Assembly: GCF_029227915.1 (NCBI RefSeq)
Contig: NC_079876.1
Coordinates: 22,198,001 to 22,262,000, forward strand
Direction: 5' to 3'
From: Hydractinia symbiolongicarpus
Lineage: Eukaryota; Cnidaria; Hydrozoa; Anthoathecata; Hydractiniidae
DNA: 64,000 bases
Shown here: piece by piece, positions 23,506-36,023 of the stretch
Layout: each line of letters starts with the position of its first letter
How positions within the stretch are numbered: the stretch's first letter is position 1
Translations under genes and position numbers: made by a program
The notes under the pieces: model-generated
Seen by the model: only the letters and a program-made list of their open reading frames with translations
The model's database searches: none
What the model was told of the DNA's origin: nothing

Positions 23506-25734
23506 TGAGTGTAGGAGGAATAGACCGATGTTAACCTGCGGAAGTACGTGGAACCACGTGATATACGTGTAAGGCATTTATTATGTGGTAGAAGGTCATA
23601 TAACAGCCCTTAGAGGCCTCTACAAGTAGTAGACTGTGCTGTAAGACCATGGCGCGATGGAAAGCGACTTGAGACGTCGTGGTCCATTGAGAGTGGAAGG
23701 AATAGACCCATGTTAACCTGCGCAGCCACGTCGAACCTCGTGATTAACGTGTAAGGCTTTTAATTGGTGGTAAAAGGTCTTATAACAGCGCTTAGAGGCC
23801 GCCACACGTAGTTCACTGTGTTATAAGACCATGGCGCGTTGGAAAACGAGTTGAAACGTCGTAGACCAGTGCGTGTAGAAGGAATAGACCGATGTTTACC
23901 TGGGCTAGCACATGGAACCACATGTTTTTCGTGTAAGTCTTTTATTAGGTGGTAAAAGATCATATAACAGCTCTTAGAGGCCTCTACACGTAGTTCACTG
24001 TGCTGTAAGACCATGGCGCGATGGAAAGCGACTTGAGACGTCGTGGTCCTTTGAGAGAGGAAGGAATAGACCGATGTTAACCTGCGGAAGTATGTGGAAC
24101 CACGTGATTTACGTTTACCACCTTTGTTAGGCGTCAAAAGGCCATATAACAGCCCTTAGAGGCCTCTACAAGTAGTTCACTGGGTTGTAAGATCATGGCA
24201 CGATGGAAAAGGACTTGAGACGTCGTAGTCCATTGAATGTAGGAGGAATAGACCGATGTTAACCTGCGAAAGTACGTGGAACCTCGTGACTTACGTCTAA
24301 GGCTTTTATTAGGCGGTAAAAGGTCATCTAACAGCCCTTAGAGGCCTCTACACGTAGTTCACTCTGTTGTGAGACCATGGCGCGCAAGAAAACGACTTCA
24401 GACGTCGTAGTCAATTGAGAGTGGAAGAAATAGACCTATGGTAACCTGCGAAAGTACGTGGAACCTCGTGACTTACGTGTAAGGCTTTTATTAGGCGGTA
24501 AAAGGTCATCTAACAGCCCTTAGAGGCCTCTACACGTAGTTCACTGTGTTGTGAGACCATGGCGCGCAGGAAAACGACTTGAGACGTCGTAGTCCATTGA
24601 GAGTGGAAGAAATAGACCTATGGTAACCTGCGAAAGTACGTGGAACCACGTGATTTACGTGTAAGGCTTTTATTAGGCGGTAAAAGGTCATATAACAGCC
24701 CTTAGAGACCTCTACACGTAGTTCAATGGGCCGTAAGACCATGGCGCGATGGAAAGCGTCATGAGACGTCGTAGTCCATTGAGAGTGGAAGAAATAGAGC
24801 GATGGTAACCTGCGCAGACACGTTGAACCACGTGATTTACGTGTGAAGAATTTATTAGGCGGTAAAAGGTCATATAACAGCCCTTAGAGGCCTCTACACG
24901 TAGTTCACTGTGCTGTGAGACGATGGCGCGATGGAAAGCGACTTGAGACGTCGTGGTTCATTGAGAGTGGAAGGAATAGACCCATGGTAACCTGCGCAGA
25001 CCCGTCAAACCACGTGTTTTAGGGGTAAGGCCAATATTAGGCGGCAAGAGGCGATATAACAGTCCTTAGAGGCCTTTACACGTAGTTCACTGCGTTGTAA
25101 GATCATGGCACGATGCAAAAGGACTTGAGACGTCGTAGTCCAGTGCGTGTAGAAGGAATAGACCGATGTTTACCTGGGCTAACACATGGAACCACATGTT
25201 TACGTGTAAGGCTTTTATTAGGTGGTAAAAGGTCATATAACAGCCCTTAGAGGCCTCTACACGTAGTCCACTGTGCCGTAAGACCATGGCGCAATGGAAA
25301 CTGTCTTGAGACGTCGTAGTCCATTGAGAGTGGAAGGAATAGACGGATGGTAACCTGCGGAAGTACGTGGAACCACGTGATTTACGTGTAAGGCTTTTAT
25401 TAGGTGTTAAAAGGTCATATAACAGCCCTTAGAGGCCTCTACACGTAGTTCACTGCGTTGTAAGATCATGGCGCGAGGGAAAACGACTTGAGACGTCGTA
25501 GTCCATTGAGAGTGGAAAAAATAGACCTATGGTAACCTGCGAAAGTGCGTGGAACCACGTGATTTACGTGTAAGGCTTTTATTAGGCGGTAAAAGGTCAT
25601 ATAACAGCCCTTAGAGGCCTCTCTACACGTAGTTCACTGCGCTGTAAGATCATGGCAGGATGGAACAGGACTTGAGACGGCGTAGTGCATTGAGTGTAGG
25701 AGGAATAGACCAATGTTAACCTGCGGAAGTATGT

Positions 25735-27270
25735 GGAACCACGTGATTTACGTTTACCACCTTTCTTAGGCGTCAAAAGGCCATATAACAGCCCTTAGAG
25801 GCCTCTACAAGTAGTTCACTGGGTTGTAAGATCATGGCACGATGGAAAAGGACTTGAAACGTCGTAGTCCATTGAGAGTGGAAGGAATAGACCGATGGTA
25901 ACCTGCGGAAGTACGTGGAGACACGTGATTTACGTGTAAAGAATTTATTAGGCGGTAAAAGGTCATATAACAGCCCTTAGAGGCCTCTACACGTAGTTCA
26001 CTGCGTTGTAAGATCATGGCACGATGGAACAGGACTTGAGACGTCGTAGTGCATTGAGTGTAGGAGGAATAGACCGATGTTAACCTGCGGAAGTACGTGG
26101 AATCACGTGATATACGTGTAAGGCATTTATTATGTGGTAGAAGGTCATATAACAGCCCTTAGAGGCCTCTACAAGTAGTAGACTGTGCTGTAAGACCATG
26201 GCGCGATGGAAAGCGACTTGAGACGTCGTGGTCCATTGAGAGTGGAAGGAATAGACCCATGTTAACCTGCGCAGACACGTCGAACCTCGTGATTAACGTG
26301 TAAGGCTTTTAATTGGTGGTAAAAGGTCTTATAACAGCGCTTAGAGGCCGCCACACGTAGTTCACTGTGTTGTAAGACCATGGCGCGTTGGAAAACGAGT
26401 TTAAACGTTGTAGACCAGTGCGTGTAGAAGGAATAGACCGATGTTTACCTGGGCTAGCACATGGAAGCACATGTTTTTCGTGTAAGTCTTTTATTAGGTG
26501 GTAAAAGATCATATAACAGCTCTTAAAGACCTCTACACGTAATTCACTGTGCTGTAAGACCATGGCACGATGGAAAGCGACTTGAGTCGTCGTGGTCCTT
26601 TGAGAGAGGAAGGAATAGACCGATGGTAACCTGCGCAGACACGGTAAACCACGTGTTTTAGGTGTAAGGCCTATATTTGACAACCAGAGGCCATGTAACA
26701 GTCCTTAGAGGCCTTTACACGGAGATCACTGCGTTGTAAGATCAATGCGCAATGGAAAAGGACTTCAGACGCCGTAGTCCAGTGAGTGTAGAACGAATAG
26801 CCCGATGTTAACCTCGGCTAACACATGGAACCATATGTCTTAGGTGTAAGACTTTTATTAGGAGGTAAAAGGTCTTATAACAGCGCTTAGAGGCCCCCAC
26901 ACGTAGTTCACTGTGTTGTAATATCATGGCGCGTTGGAAAACGAGTTGAAACGTCGTAGACCAGTGCGTGTAGAAGGAATAGACCGATGTTTACCTGGGC
27001 TAGCACATGGAACCACATGTTTTTCGTGTAAGTCTTTTATTAGGTGGTATAAGGTCATATAACAGCTCTTAGAGGCCTCTACACCTAGTTCACTGTGCTG
27101 TAAGACCATGGCGCGATGGAAAGCGACTTGAGACGTCGTGGTCCTTTAAGAGAGGAAGGAATAGACCGATGGTAACCTGCGCAGACACGGTAAACCACGT
27201 GTTTTAGGGGTAAGCCCTATATTTGGCAACCAGAGGCCATGTAACAATCCTTAGACGCCTTTACACGTAG
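25735..27270 (-). repeat. 27-mer unit 3, partial and diverged
   Basis: Begins like units 1 and 2, then at about 25850 skips one monomer (offset to unit 2 changes from 4362 to 4180 bp, as at 22129/26309). From about 26400 it is closer to 31954-32900 (offset 5645 bp at 26309/31954 and 26924/32569) than to unit 2. It therefore links the 27-mer domain with the younger 24-mer domain. Confidence 0.72.
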
Positions 27271-28735
27271 TTCACTGCGTTGTAAGATCATGGCACGATG
27301 CAAAAGGACTTGAGACATCGTAGTCCAGTGCGTGTAGAAGGAATAGACCGATGTTTACCTGGGCTAACACATGGAACCACATGTTTACGTGTAAGGCTTT
27401 TATTAGGTGGTAAAAGGTCATATAACAGCCCTTAGAGTCCTCTACACGTAGTCCACTGTGCCGTAAGACCATGGCACGATGGAACAGGACTTGAGACGGC
27501 GTAGTGCATTGAGTGTAGGAGGAATATACCAATGTTAACCTGCGGAAGTATGTGAAACTACGTGATTTACGTTTACCACCTTTGTTAGGCGTCAAAAGGC
27601 CATATAACAGCCCTTTGAGGTCTCTACAAGTAGTTCACTGGGTTGTAAGATCATGGCACGATGGAAAAGGACTTGAGACATCGTAGTCCATTGAGTGTAG
27701 GAGGAATAGACCGATGTCAACATGCAAAAGTACGTAGAACCTCGTGACTTACGTGTAAGGCTTTTATTAGGTGGTAAAAGGTCATCTAACAGCCCTTAGA
27801 GGTCTCTACACGTAGTTCACTGTGTTGTGAGACCATGGCGCGCAGGAAAACGACTTGAGACGTCGTAGTCCATTGAGAGTGGAAGAAATAGACCTATGGT
27901 AACCTCCGAAAGTACGTGGAACCACATGTTTACGTGTAAGGCTTTTATTAGGTGGTAAAAGGTCATAAAACAGCCCTTAGAGTCCTCTACACGTAGTCCA
28001 CTGTGCCGTAAGACCATGGCACGATGGAACAGGACTTGAGACGGCGTAGTGCATTGAGTGTAGGAGGAATATACCAATGTTAACCTGCGGAAGTATGTGA
28101 AACTACGTGATTTACGTTTACCACCTTTGTTAGGCGTCAAAAGGCCATATAACAGCCCTTTGAGGCCTCTACACGTAGTTCACTGCGTTGTAAGATCATG
28201 GCACGATGGAACAGGACTTGAGACGTCGTAGTGCATTGAGTGTAGGAGGAATAAACCGATGTTAACCTGCGGAAGTACGCGGAACCACGTGTTATACGTG
28301 TAAGGCATTTATTATGTGGTAGAAGGTCATATAACAGCCCTTAGAGGCCTCTACACGTAGTTCACTGTGCCGTAAGACCATGGCGCGCAGGAAAACGACT
28401 TGAGACGTCGTAGTCCATTGAGAGTGGAAGAAATAGACCTATGGTAACCTCCGAAAGTACGTGGAACCACATGTTTACGTGTAAGGCTTTTATTAGGTGG
28501 TAAAAGGTCATATAACAGCTCTTAGAGTCCTCTACACGTAGTCCACTGTGCCGTAAGACCATGGCGCGATGGAAAGTGTCATGAAACGTCGTAGTCCATT
28601 GAGAGTGGAAGGAATAGACCGATGGTAACCTGCGGAAGTACGTGGAGTCACGTGATTTACGTGTAAAGAATTTATTAGGCGGTAAAAGGTCATATAACAG
28701 CCCTTAGAGGCCTCTACACGTAGTTCACTGCGTTG
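27271..28735 (-). repeat. 3-mer repeat (545 bp) with hybrid monomers
   Basis: Offset 545 bp links 27380-27620 to 27925-28165, and 27817 to 28362. Diagnostic bases are CCCTTTGAGG at about 27610 and 28155. A hybrid monomer joining CTCCGAAAGTACGTGGAACC to ACATGTTTACG occurs at about 27905-27935 and again 545 bp later. The three units are not complete copies; each carries a different left part. Confidence 0.72.
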
Positions 28736-31700
28736 TAAGATCATGGCACGATGGAACAGGACTTGAGACGTCGTAGTGCATTGAGTGTAGGAGGAATAGA
28801 CCGATGTTAACCTGCGGAAGTACGTGGAACCACGTGTTATACGTGTAAGGCATTTATTATGTGGTAGAAGGTCATATAACAGCCCTTAGAGGCCTCTACA
28901 CGTAGTTCACTGTGCCGTAAGACCATTGCGCGATGGAAACTGTCTTGAGACGTCGTAGTCCATTGACAGTGGAAGGAATAGACGGATGGTAACCTGCGGA
29001 AGTACGTGGAACCACGTGATTTACGTGTAAGGCTTTTATTAGGTGTTAAAAGGTCATATAACAGCCCTTAGAGGCCTCTACACGTAGTTCACTGCGTTGT
29101 AAGATCATGGCACGATGGAAAAGGACTTGAGACATCGTAGTCCATTGAGTGTAGGAGGAATAGACCGATGTCAACATGCGAAAGTACGTTTAACCTCGTG
29201 ACTTACGTGTAAGGCTTTTATTAGGTGGTAAAAGGTCATCTAACAGCCCTTAGAGGTCTCTACACGTAGTTCACTGTGTTGTGAGACAATGGCGCACAGG
29301 AAAACGACTTGAGACGTCGTAGTCCATTGAGAGTGGAAGAAATAGACCTATGGTAACCTCCGAAAGTACGTGGAACCACGTGATTTACGTGTAAGGCTTT
29401 TATTAGGCGGTAAAAGGTCATATAACAGCCCTTAGAGGCCTCTCTACACGTAGTTCACTGCGCTTTAAGATCATGGCACGATGGAACAGGACTTGAGACG
29501 GCGTAGTGCATTGAGTGTAGGAGGAATATACCAATGTTAACCTGCGGAAGTATGTGAAACTACGTGATTTACGTTTACCACCTTTGTTAGGCGTCAAAAG
29601 GCCATATAACAGCCCTTAGAGGCCTCTACAAGTAGTTCACTGGGTTGTAAGATCATGGCACGATGGAAAAGGACTTGAGACGTCGTAGTCAATTGAATGT
29701 AGGAGGAATAGACCGATGTTAACCTGCGGAAGTACGTCAAACCTCGTGATTAACATGTAAGGCTTTTATTACGTAGTAAAAGGTCATATAACAGCCCTTA
29801 GAGGCCTCTACACGTAGTTCACAGCGTTGTAAGATCATGGCACGATGGAAAAAGACTTGAGACATCGTAGTCCATTGAGTGTAGGAGGAATAGACCGATG
29901 TCAACATGCGAAAGTACGTGGAACCTTGTGACTTACGTGTAAGGCTTTTATTAGGTGGTAAAAGGTCATCTAACAGCCCTTAGAGGTCTCTACACGTAGT
30001 TCACTGTGTTGTGAGACAATGGCGCGCAGGAAAACGACTTGAGACGTCGTAGTCCATTGAGAGTGGAAGAAATAGACCTATGGTAACCTCCGAAAGTACG
30101 TGGAACCACGTGATTTACGTGTAAGGCTTTTATTAGGCGGTAAAAGGTCATATAACAGCCCTTAGAGGCCTCTCTACACGTAGTTCACTGCGCTGTAAGA
30201 TCATGGCACGATGGAACAGGACTTGAGACGGCGTAGTGCATTGAGTGTAGGAGGAATATACCAATGTTAACCTGCGGAAGTATGTGAAACTACGTGATTT
30301 ACGTTTACCACCTTTGTTAGGCGTCAAAAGGCCATATAACAGCCCTTAGAGGCCTCTACAAGTAGTTCACTGGGTTGTAAGATCATGGCACGATGGAAAA
30401 GGACTTGAGACGTCGTAGTCAATTGAATGTAGGAGGAATAGACCGATGTTAACCTGCGGAAGTACGTCAAACCTCGTGATTAACATGTAAGGCTTTTATT
30501 ACGTAGTAAAAGGTCATATAACAGCCCTTAGAGGCCTCTACACGTAGTTCACTGCGTTGTAAGATTATGGCACGATGGAACAGGACTTGAAACGTCGTAG
30601 TGCATTGAGTGTAGGAGGAATAGACCGATGTTAACCTGCGGAAGTACGTGGAACCACGTGATATACGTGTAAGGCATTTATTATGTGGTAGAAGGTCATA
30701 TAACAGCCCTTAGAGGCCTCTACAAGTAGTAGACTGTGCTGTAAGACCATGGCGCGATGGAAAGCGACTTGAGACGTCGTGGTCCATTGAGTGTAGGAGG
30801 AATAGACCGATGTCAACATGCGAAAGTACGTGGAACCTCGTGACTTACGTGTAAGGCTTTTATTAGGTGGTAAAAGGTCATCTAACAGCCCTTAGAGGTC
30901 TCTACACGTAGTTCACTGTGTTGTGAGACCATGGCGCGCAGGAAAACGACTTGAGACGTCGTAGTCCATTGAGAGTGGAAGAAATAGACCTATGGTAACC
31001 TCCGAAAGTACGTGGAACCACGTGATTTACGTGTAAAGCTTTTATTAGGCGGTAAAAGGTCATATAACAGCCCTTAGAGGCCTCTCTACACGTAGTTCAC
31101 TGCGCTGTAAGATCATGGCACGATGGAACAGGACTTGAGACGGCGTAGTGCATTGAGTGTAGGAGGAATATACCAATGTTAACCTGCGGAAGTATGTGAA
31201 ACTACGTGATTTACGTTTACCACCTTTGTTAGGCGTCAAAAAGCCATATAACAGCCCTTAGAGGCCTCTACAAGTAGTTCACTGGGTTGTAAGATCATGG
31301 CACGATGGAAAAGGACTTGAGACGTCGTAGTCCATTGAATGTAGGAGGAATAGACCGATGTTAACCTGCGGAAGTACGTCAAACCTTGTGATTAACATGT
31401 AAGGCTTTTATTACGTAGTAAAAGGTCATATAACAGCCCTTAGCGACCTCTACACGTAGTTCACTGGGCTGTAAGACCATGGCGCGATGGAAAGTGTCTT
31501 GAAACGTCGTAGTCCATTGAGAGTGGAAGGAATAGACCGATGGTAACCTGCGGAAGTACGTGGAGACACGTGATTTACGTGTAAAGAATTTATTAGGCGG
31601 TAAAAGGTCAAATAACAGCCCTTAGAGGCCTCTACACGTAGTTCACTGCGTTGTAAGATCATGGCACGATGGAACAGGACTTGAGACGTCGTAGTGCATT

Positions 31701-33108
31701 GAGTGTAGGAGGAATAGACCGATGTTAACCTGCGGAAGTACGTGGAACCACGTGATATACGTGTAAGGCATTTATTATGTGGTAAAAGGTCATATAACAG
31801 CCCTTAGAGGCCTCTACAAGTAGTAGACTGTGCTGTAAGACCATGGCGCGATGGAAAGCGACTTGAGACGTCGTGGTCCATTGAGAGTGGAAGGAATAGA
31901 CCCATGTTAACCTGCGCAGACACGTCGAACCTCGTGATTAACGTGTAAGGCTTTTATTTGGTGGTAAAAAGTCTTATAACAGCGCTTAGAGGCCCCCACA
32001 CGTAGTTCATTGTGTTGTAAGACAATGGCGCGTTGGAAAACGAGTTGAAACGTCGTAGACCAGTGCGTGTAGAAGGAATAGACCGATGTTTACCTGGGCT
32101 AGCACATGGAACCACATGTTTTTCGTGTAAGTCTTTTATTAGGTGGTAAAAGGTCATATAACAGCCCTTAGAGGCCTCTACACGTAGTTCACTGTGCTGT
32201 AAGACCATGGCGCGATGGAAAGCGACTTGAGACGTCGTGGTCCTTTGAGAGAGGAAGGAATAGACCGATGGTAACCTGCGTAGACACGGTAAACCACGTG
32301 TTTTAGGTGTAAGGCCTATATTTGGCAACCAGAGGCCATGTAACAGACCTTAGAGGCCTTTACACGGAGTTCACTGCGTTGTAAGCTCATGGCACAATGG
32401 AAAAGGACTTCAGACGCCGTAGTCCAGTGAGTGTAGAAGGAATAGCCCGATGTTAACCTCGGCTAACACATGGAACCAAATGTTTTAGGTGTAAGACTTT
32501 TATTAGGAGGTAAAAGGTCTTATAACAGCGCTTAGAGGCCCCCACACGTAGTTCACTGTGTTGTAAGATCATGGCGCGTTGGAAAACGAGTTGAAACGTC
32601 GTAGACCAGTGCGTGTAGAAGGAATAGACCGATGTTTACCTGGGCTAGCACATGGAACCAAATGTTTTTCGTGTAAGTCTTTTATTAGGTGGTATAAGGT
32701 CATATAACAGCTCTTAGAGGCCTCTACACGTAGGTCACTGTGCTGTAAGACCATGGCGCGATGGAAAGCGACTTGAGACGTCGTGGTCCTTTGAGAGAGG
32801 AAGGAATAGACCGATGGTAACCTGCGCAAACACGTTAAACCACGTGTTTTAGGGGTAAGACCTATATTTGGCAACCAGAGGCCATGTAGCAGTCCTTAGA
32901 GGCCTTTACACGTAGTTCACTGCGTTGTAAGATCATGGCACGATGCAAACGGACTTGAGACGTCGTAGTCCAGTGCGTGTAGAAGGAATAGACCGATGTT
33001 TACCTGGGCTAACACATGGAACCACATGTTTACGTGTAAGGCTTTTATTAGGTGGTAAAAGGTCATATAACAGCCCTTAGAGTCCTCTACACGTAGTTCA
33101 CTGTGCCG
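28736..33108 (-). repeat. 24-mer HOR copy A (4373 bp)
   Basis: Starts a series with anchors at the rare GACCATTGCGCGATGG: 28921, 33294 (offset 4373) and 36209 (offset 7288 from A). Other anchors are 30631/37919, 31450/38738 and 31954/34869/39242. A and C are close to identical; differences I noticed include 30749/38047 and 31730/39018. The unit is 24 monomers plus a few bases. Confidence 0.92.
29053..31430 (-). repeat. Internal 4-monomer sub-repeats of copy A
   Basis: Four monomers at 29053-29782 recur at 29783-30512 (offset 730 bp, because each unit has one 184 bp monomer). They recur again after an inserted monomer of another type (30513 to about 30790), at offset 912 bp from the second unit. 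The last unit enters through a hybrid at about 30789, GTGGTCCATTGAGTGTAGG. The same sub-structure is present in copy C. Confidence 0.8.
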
Positions 33109-36023
33109 TAAGATCATGGCACGATGGAACAGGACTTGAGACGTCGTAGTGCATTGAGTGTAGGAGGAATAGACCGATGTTAACCTGCGGAAGTACGTGG
33201 AACCACGTGTTATACGTGTAAGGCATTTATTATGTGGTAGAAGGTCATATAACAGCCCTTAGAGGCCTCTACACGTAGTTCACTGTGCCGTAAGACCATT
33301 GCGCGATGGAAACTGTCTTGAGACGTCGTAGTCCATTGACAGTGGAAGGAATAGACGGATGGTAACCTGCGGAAGTACGTGGAACCACGTGATTTACGTG
33401 TAAGGCTTTTATTAGGTGTTAAAAGGTCATATAACAGCCCTTAGAGGCCTCTACACGTAGTTCACTGCGTTGTAAGATCATGGCACGATGGAAAAGGACT
33501 TGAGACATCGTAGTCCATTGAGTGTAGGAGGAATAGACCGATGTCAACATGCGAAAGTACGTTTAACCTCGTGACTTACGTGTAAGGCTTTTATTAGGTG
33601 GTAAAAGGTCATCTAACAGCCCTTAGAGGTCTCTACACGTAGTTCACTGTGTTGTGAGACAATGGCGCACAGGAAAACGACTTGAGACGTCGTAGTCCAT
33701 TGAGAGTGGAAGAAATAGACCTATGGTAACCTCCGAAAGTACGTGGAACCACGTGATTTACGTGTAAGGCTTTTATTAGGCGGTAAAAGGTCATATAACA
33801 GCCCTTAGAGGCCTCTCTACACGTAGTTCACTGCGCTTTAAGATCATGGCACGATGGAACAGGACTTGAGACGGCGTAGTGCATTGAGTGTAGGAGGAAT
33901 ATACCAATGTTAACCTGCGGAAGTATGTGAAACTACGTGATTTACGTTTACCACCTTTGTTAGGCGTCAAAAGGCCATATAACAGCCCTTAGAGGCCTCT
34001 ACAAGTAGTTCACTGGGTTGTAAGATCATGGCACGATGGAAAAGGACTTGAGACGTCGTAGTCAATTGAATGTAGGAGGAATAGACCGATGTTAACCTGC
34101 GGAAGTACGTCAAACCTCGTGATTAACATGTAAGGCTTTTATTACGTAGTAAAAGGTCATATAACAGCCCTTAGAGGCCTCTACACGTAGTTCACAGCGT
34201 TGTAAGATCATGGCACGATGGAAAAAGACTTGAGACATCGTAGTCCATTGAGTGTAGGAGGAATAGACCGATGTCAACATGCGAAAGTACGTGGAACCTT
34301 GTGACTTACGTGTAAGGCTTTTATTAGGTGGTAAAAGGTCATCTAACAGCCCTTAGAGGTCTCTACACGTAGTTCACTGTGTTGTGAGACAATGGCGCGC
34401 AGGAAAACGACTTGAGACGTCGTAGTCCATTGAGAGTGGAAGAAATAGACCTATGGTAACCTCCGAAAGTACGTGGAACCACGTGATTTACGTGTAAAGC
34501 TTTTATTAGGCGGTAAAAGGTCATATAACAGCCCTTAGAGGCCTCTCTACACGTAGTTCACTGCGCTGTAAGATCATGGCACGATGGAACAGGACTTGAG
34601 ACGGCGTAGTGCATTGAGTGTAGGAGGAATAGACCGATGTTAATCTGCGGAAGTACGTGGAACCACGTGATATACGTGTAAGGCATTTATTATGTGGTAA
34701 AAGGTCATATAACAGCCCTTAGAGGCCTCTACAAGTAGTAGACTGTGCTGTAAGACCATGGCGCGATGGAAAGCGACTTGAGACGTCGTGGTCCATTGAG
34801 AGTGGAAGGAATAGACCCATGTTAACCTGCGCAGACACGTCGAACCTCGTGATTAACGTGTAAGGCTTTTATTTGGTGGTAAAAAGTCTTATAACAGCGC
34901 TTAGAGGCCCCCACACGTAGTTCATTGTGTTGTAAGACAATGGCGCGTTGGAAAACGAGTTGAAACGTCGTAGACCAGTGCGTGTAGAAGGAATAGACCG
35001 ATGTTTACCTGGGCTAGCACATGGAACCACATGTTTTTCGTGTAAGTCTTTTATTAGGTGGTAAAAGGTCATATAACAGCCCTTAGAGGCCTCTACACGT
35101 AGTTCACTGTGCTGTAAGACCATGGCGCGATGGAAAGCGACTTGAGACGTCGTGGTCCTTTGAGAGAGGAAGGAATAGACCGATGGTAACCTGCGTAGAC
35201 ACGGTAAACCACGTGTTTTAGGTGTAAGGCCTATATTTGGCAACCAGAGGCCATGTAACAGACCTTAGAGGCCTTTACACGGAGTTCACTGCGTTGTAAG
35301 CTCATGGCACAATGGAAAAGGACTTCAGACGCCGTAGTCCAGTGAGTGTAGAAGGAATAGCCCGATGTTAACCTCGGCTAACACATGGAACCAAATGTTT
35401 TAGGTGTAAGACTTTTATTAGGAGGTAAAAGGTCTTATAACAGCGCTTAGAGGCCCCCACACGTAGTTCACTGTGTTGTAAGATCATGGCGCGTTGGAAA
35501 TCGAGTTGAAACGTCGTAGACCAGTGCGTGTAGAAGGAATAGACCGATGTTTACCTGGGCTAGCACATGGAACCAAATGTTTTTCGTGTAAGTCTTTTAT
35601 TAGGTGGTATAAGGTCATATAACAGCTCTTAGAGGCCTCTACACGTAGGTCACTGTGCTGTAAGACCATGGCGCGATGGAAAGCGACTTGAGACGTCGTG
35701 GTCCTTTGAGAGAGGACGGAATAGACCGATGGTAACCTGCGCAAACACGTTAAACCACGTGTTTTAGGGGTAAGCCCTATATTTGGCAACCAGAGGCCAT
35801 GTAGCAGTCCTTAGAGGCCTTTACACGTAGTTCACTGCGTTGTAAGATCATGGCACGATGCAAACGGACTTGAGACGTCGTAGTCCAGTGCGTGTAGAAG
35901 GAATAGACCGATGTTTACCTGGGCTAACACATGGAACCACATGTTTACGTGTAAGGCTTTTATTAGGTGGTAAAAGGTCATATAACAGCCCTTAGAGTCC
36001 TCTACACGTAGTTCACTGTGCCG
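33109..36023 (-). repeat. HOR copy B, eight monomers shorter (2915 bp)
   Basis: Follows A without a gap. The left part keeps offset 4373 bp to A and the right part (for example 31954/34869, 32569/35484, 32917/35832) keeps 2915 bp, so 1458 bp, exactly eight monomers, are missing near 34.4-34.6 kb. It shares some variants with A (CCAAATGTTTTTCG near 35575) and others with C (GGGGTAAGCCC near 35766), so it is a mosaic. Confidence 0.9.
34391..34632 (-). other. Eight-monomer deletion zone in copy B
   Basis: Upstream of about 34391 the sequence follows the second 4-mer of A (GTGAGACAATGGCGCGC). By about 34497 it has AAAGCTTTT, as in A's third 4-mer, and after about 34630 it follows A from 31716 on. 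This fits two exchanges of five and three monomers. A single eight-monomer deletion plus one base change would also explain it. Confidence 0.65.

Larger units (their letters stand above)
21373..25734 (-). repeat. 27-mer HOR unit 2, three monomers shorter (4362 bp)
   Basis: Same monomer order as unit 1. The offset to unit 1 falls from 4908 to 4726 bp at about 22640 (one monomer lost) and to 4362 bp at about 23490 (two more lost). Afterwards 19398/23760, 20168/24530 and 20725/25087 all keep 4362. The variant CCTTTCTTAGG at about 21396 recurs at about 25758, marking the start of a third unit. Confidence 0.85.
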
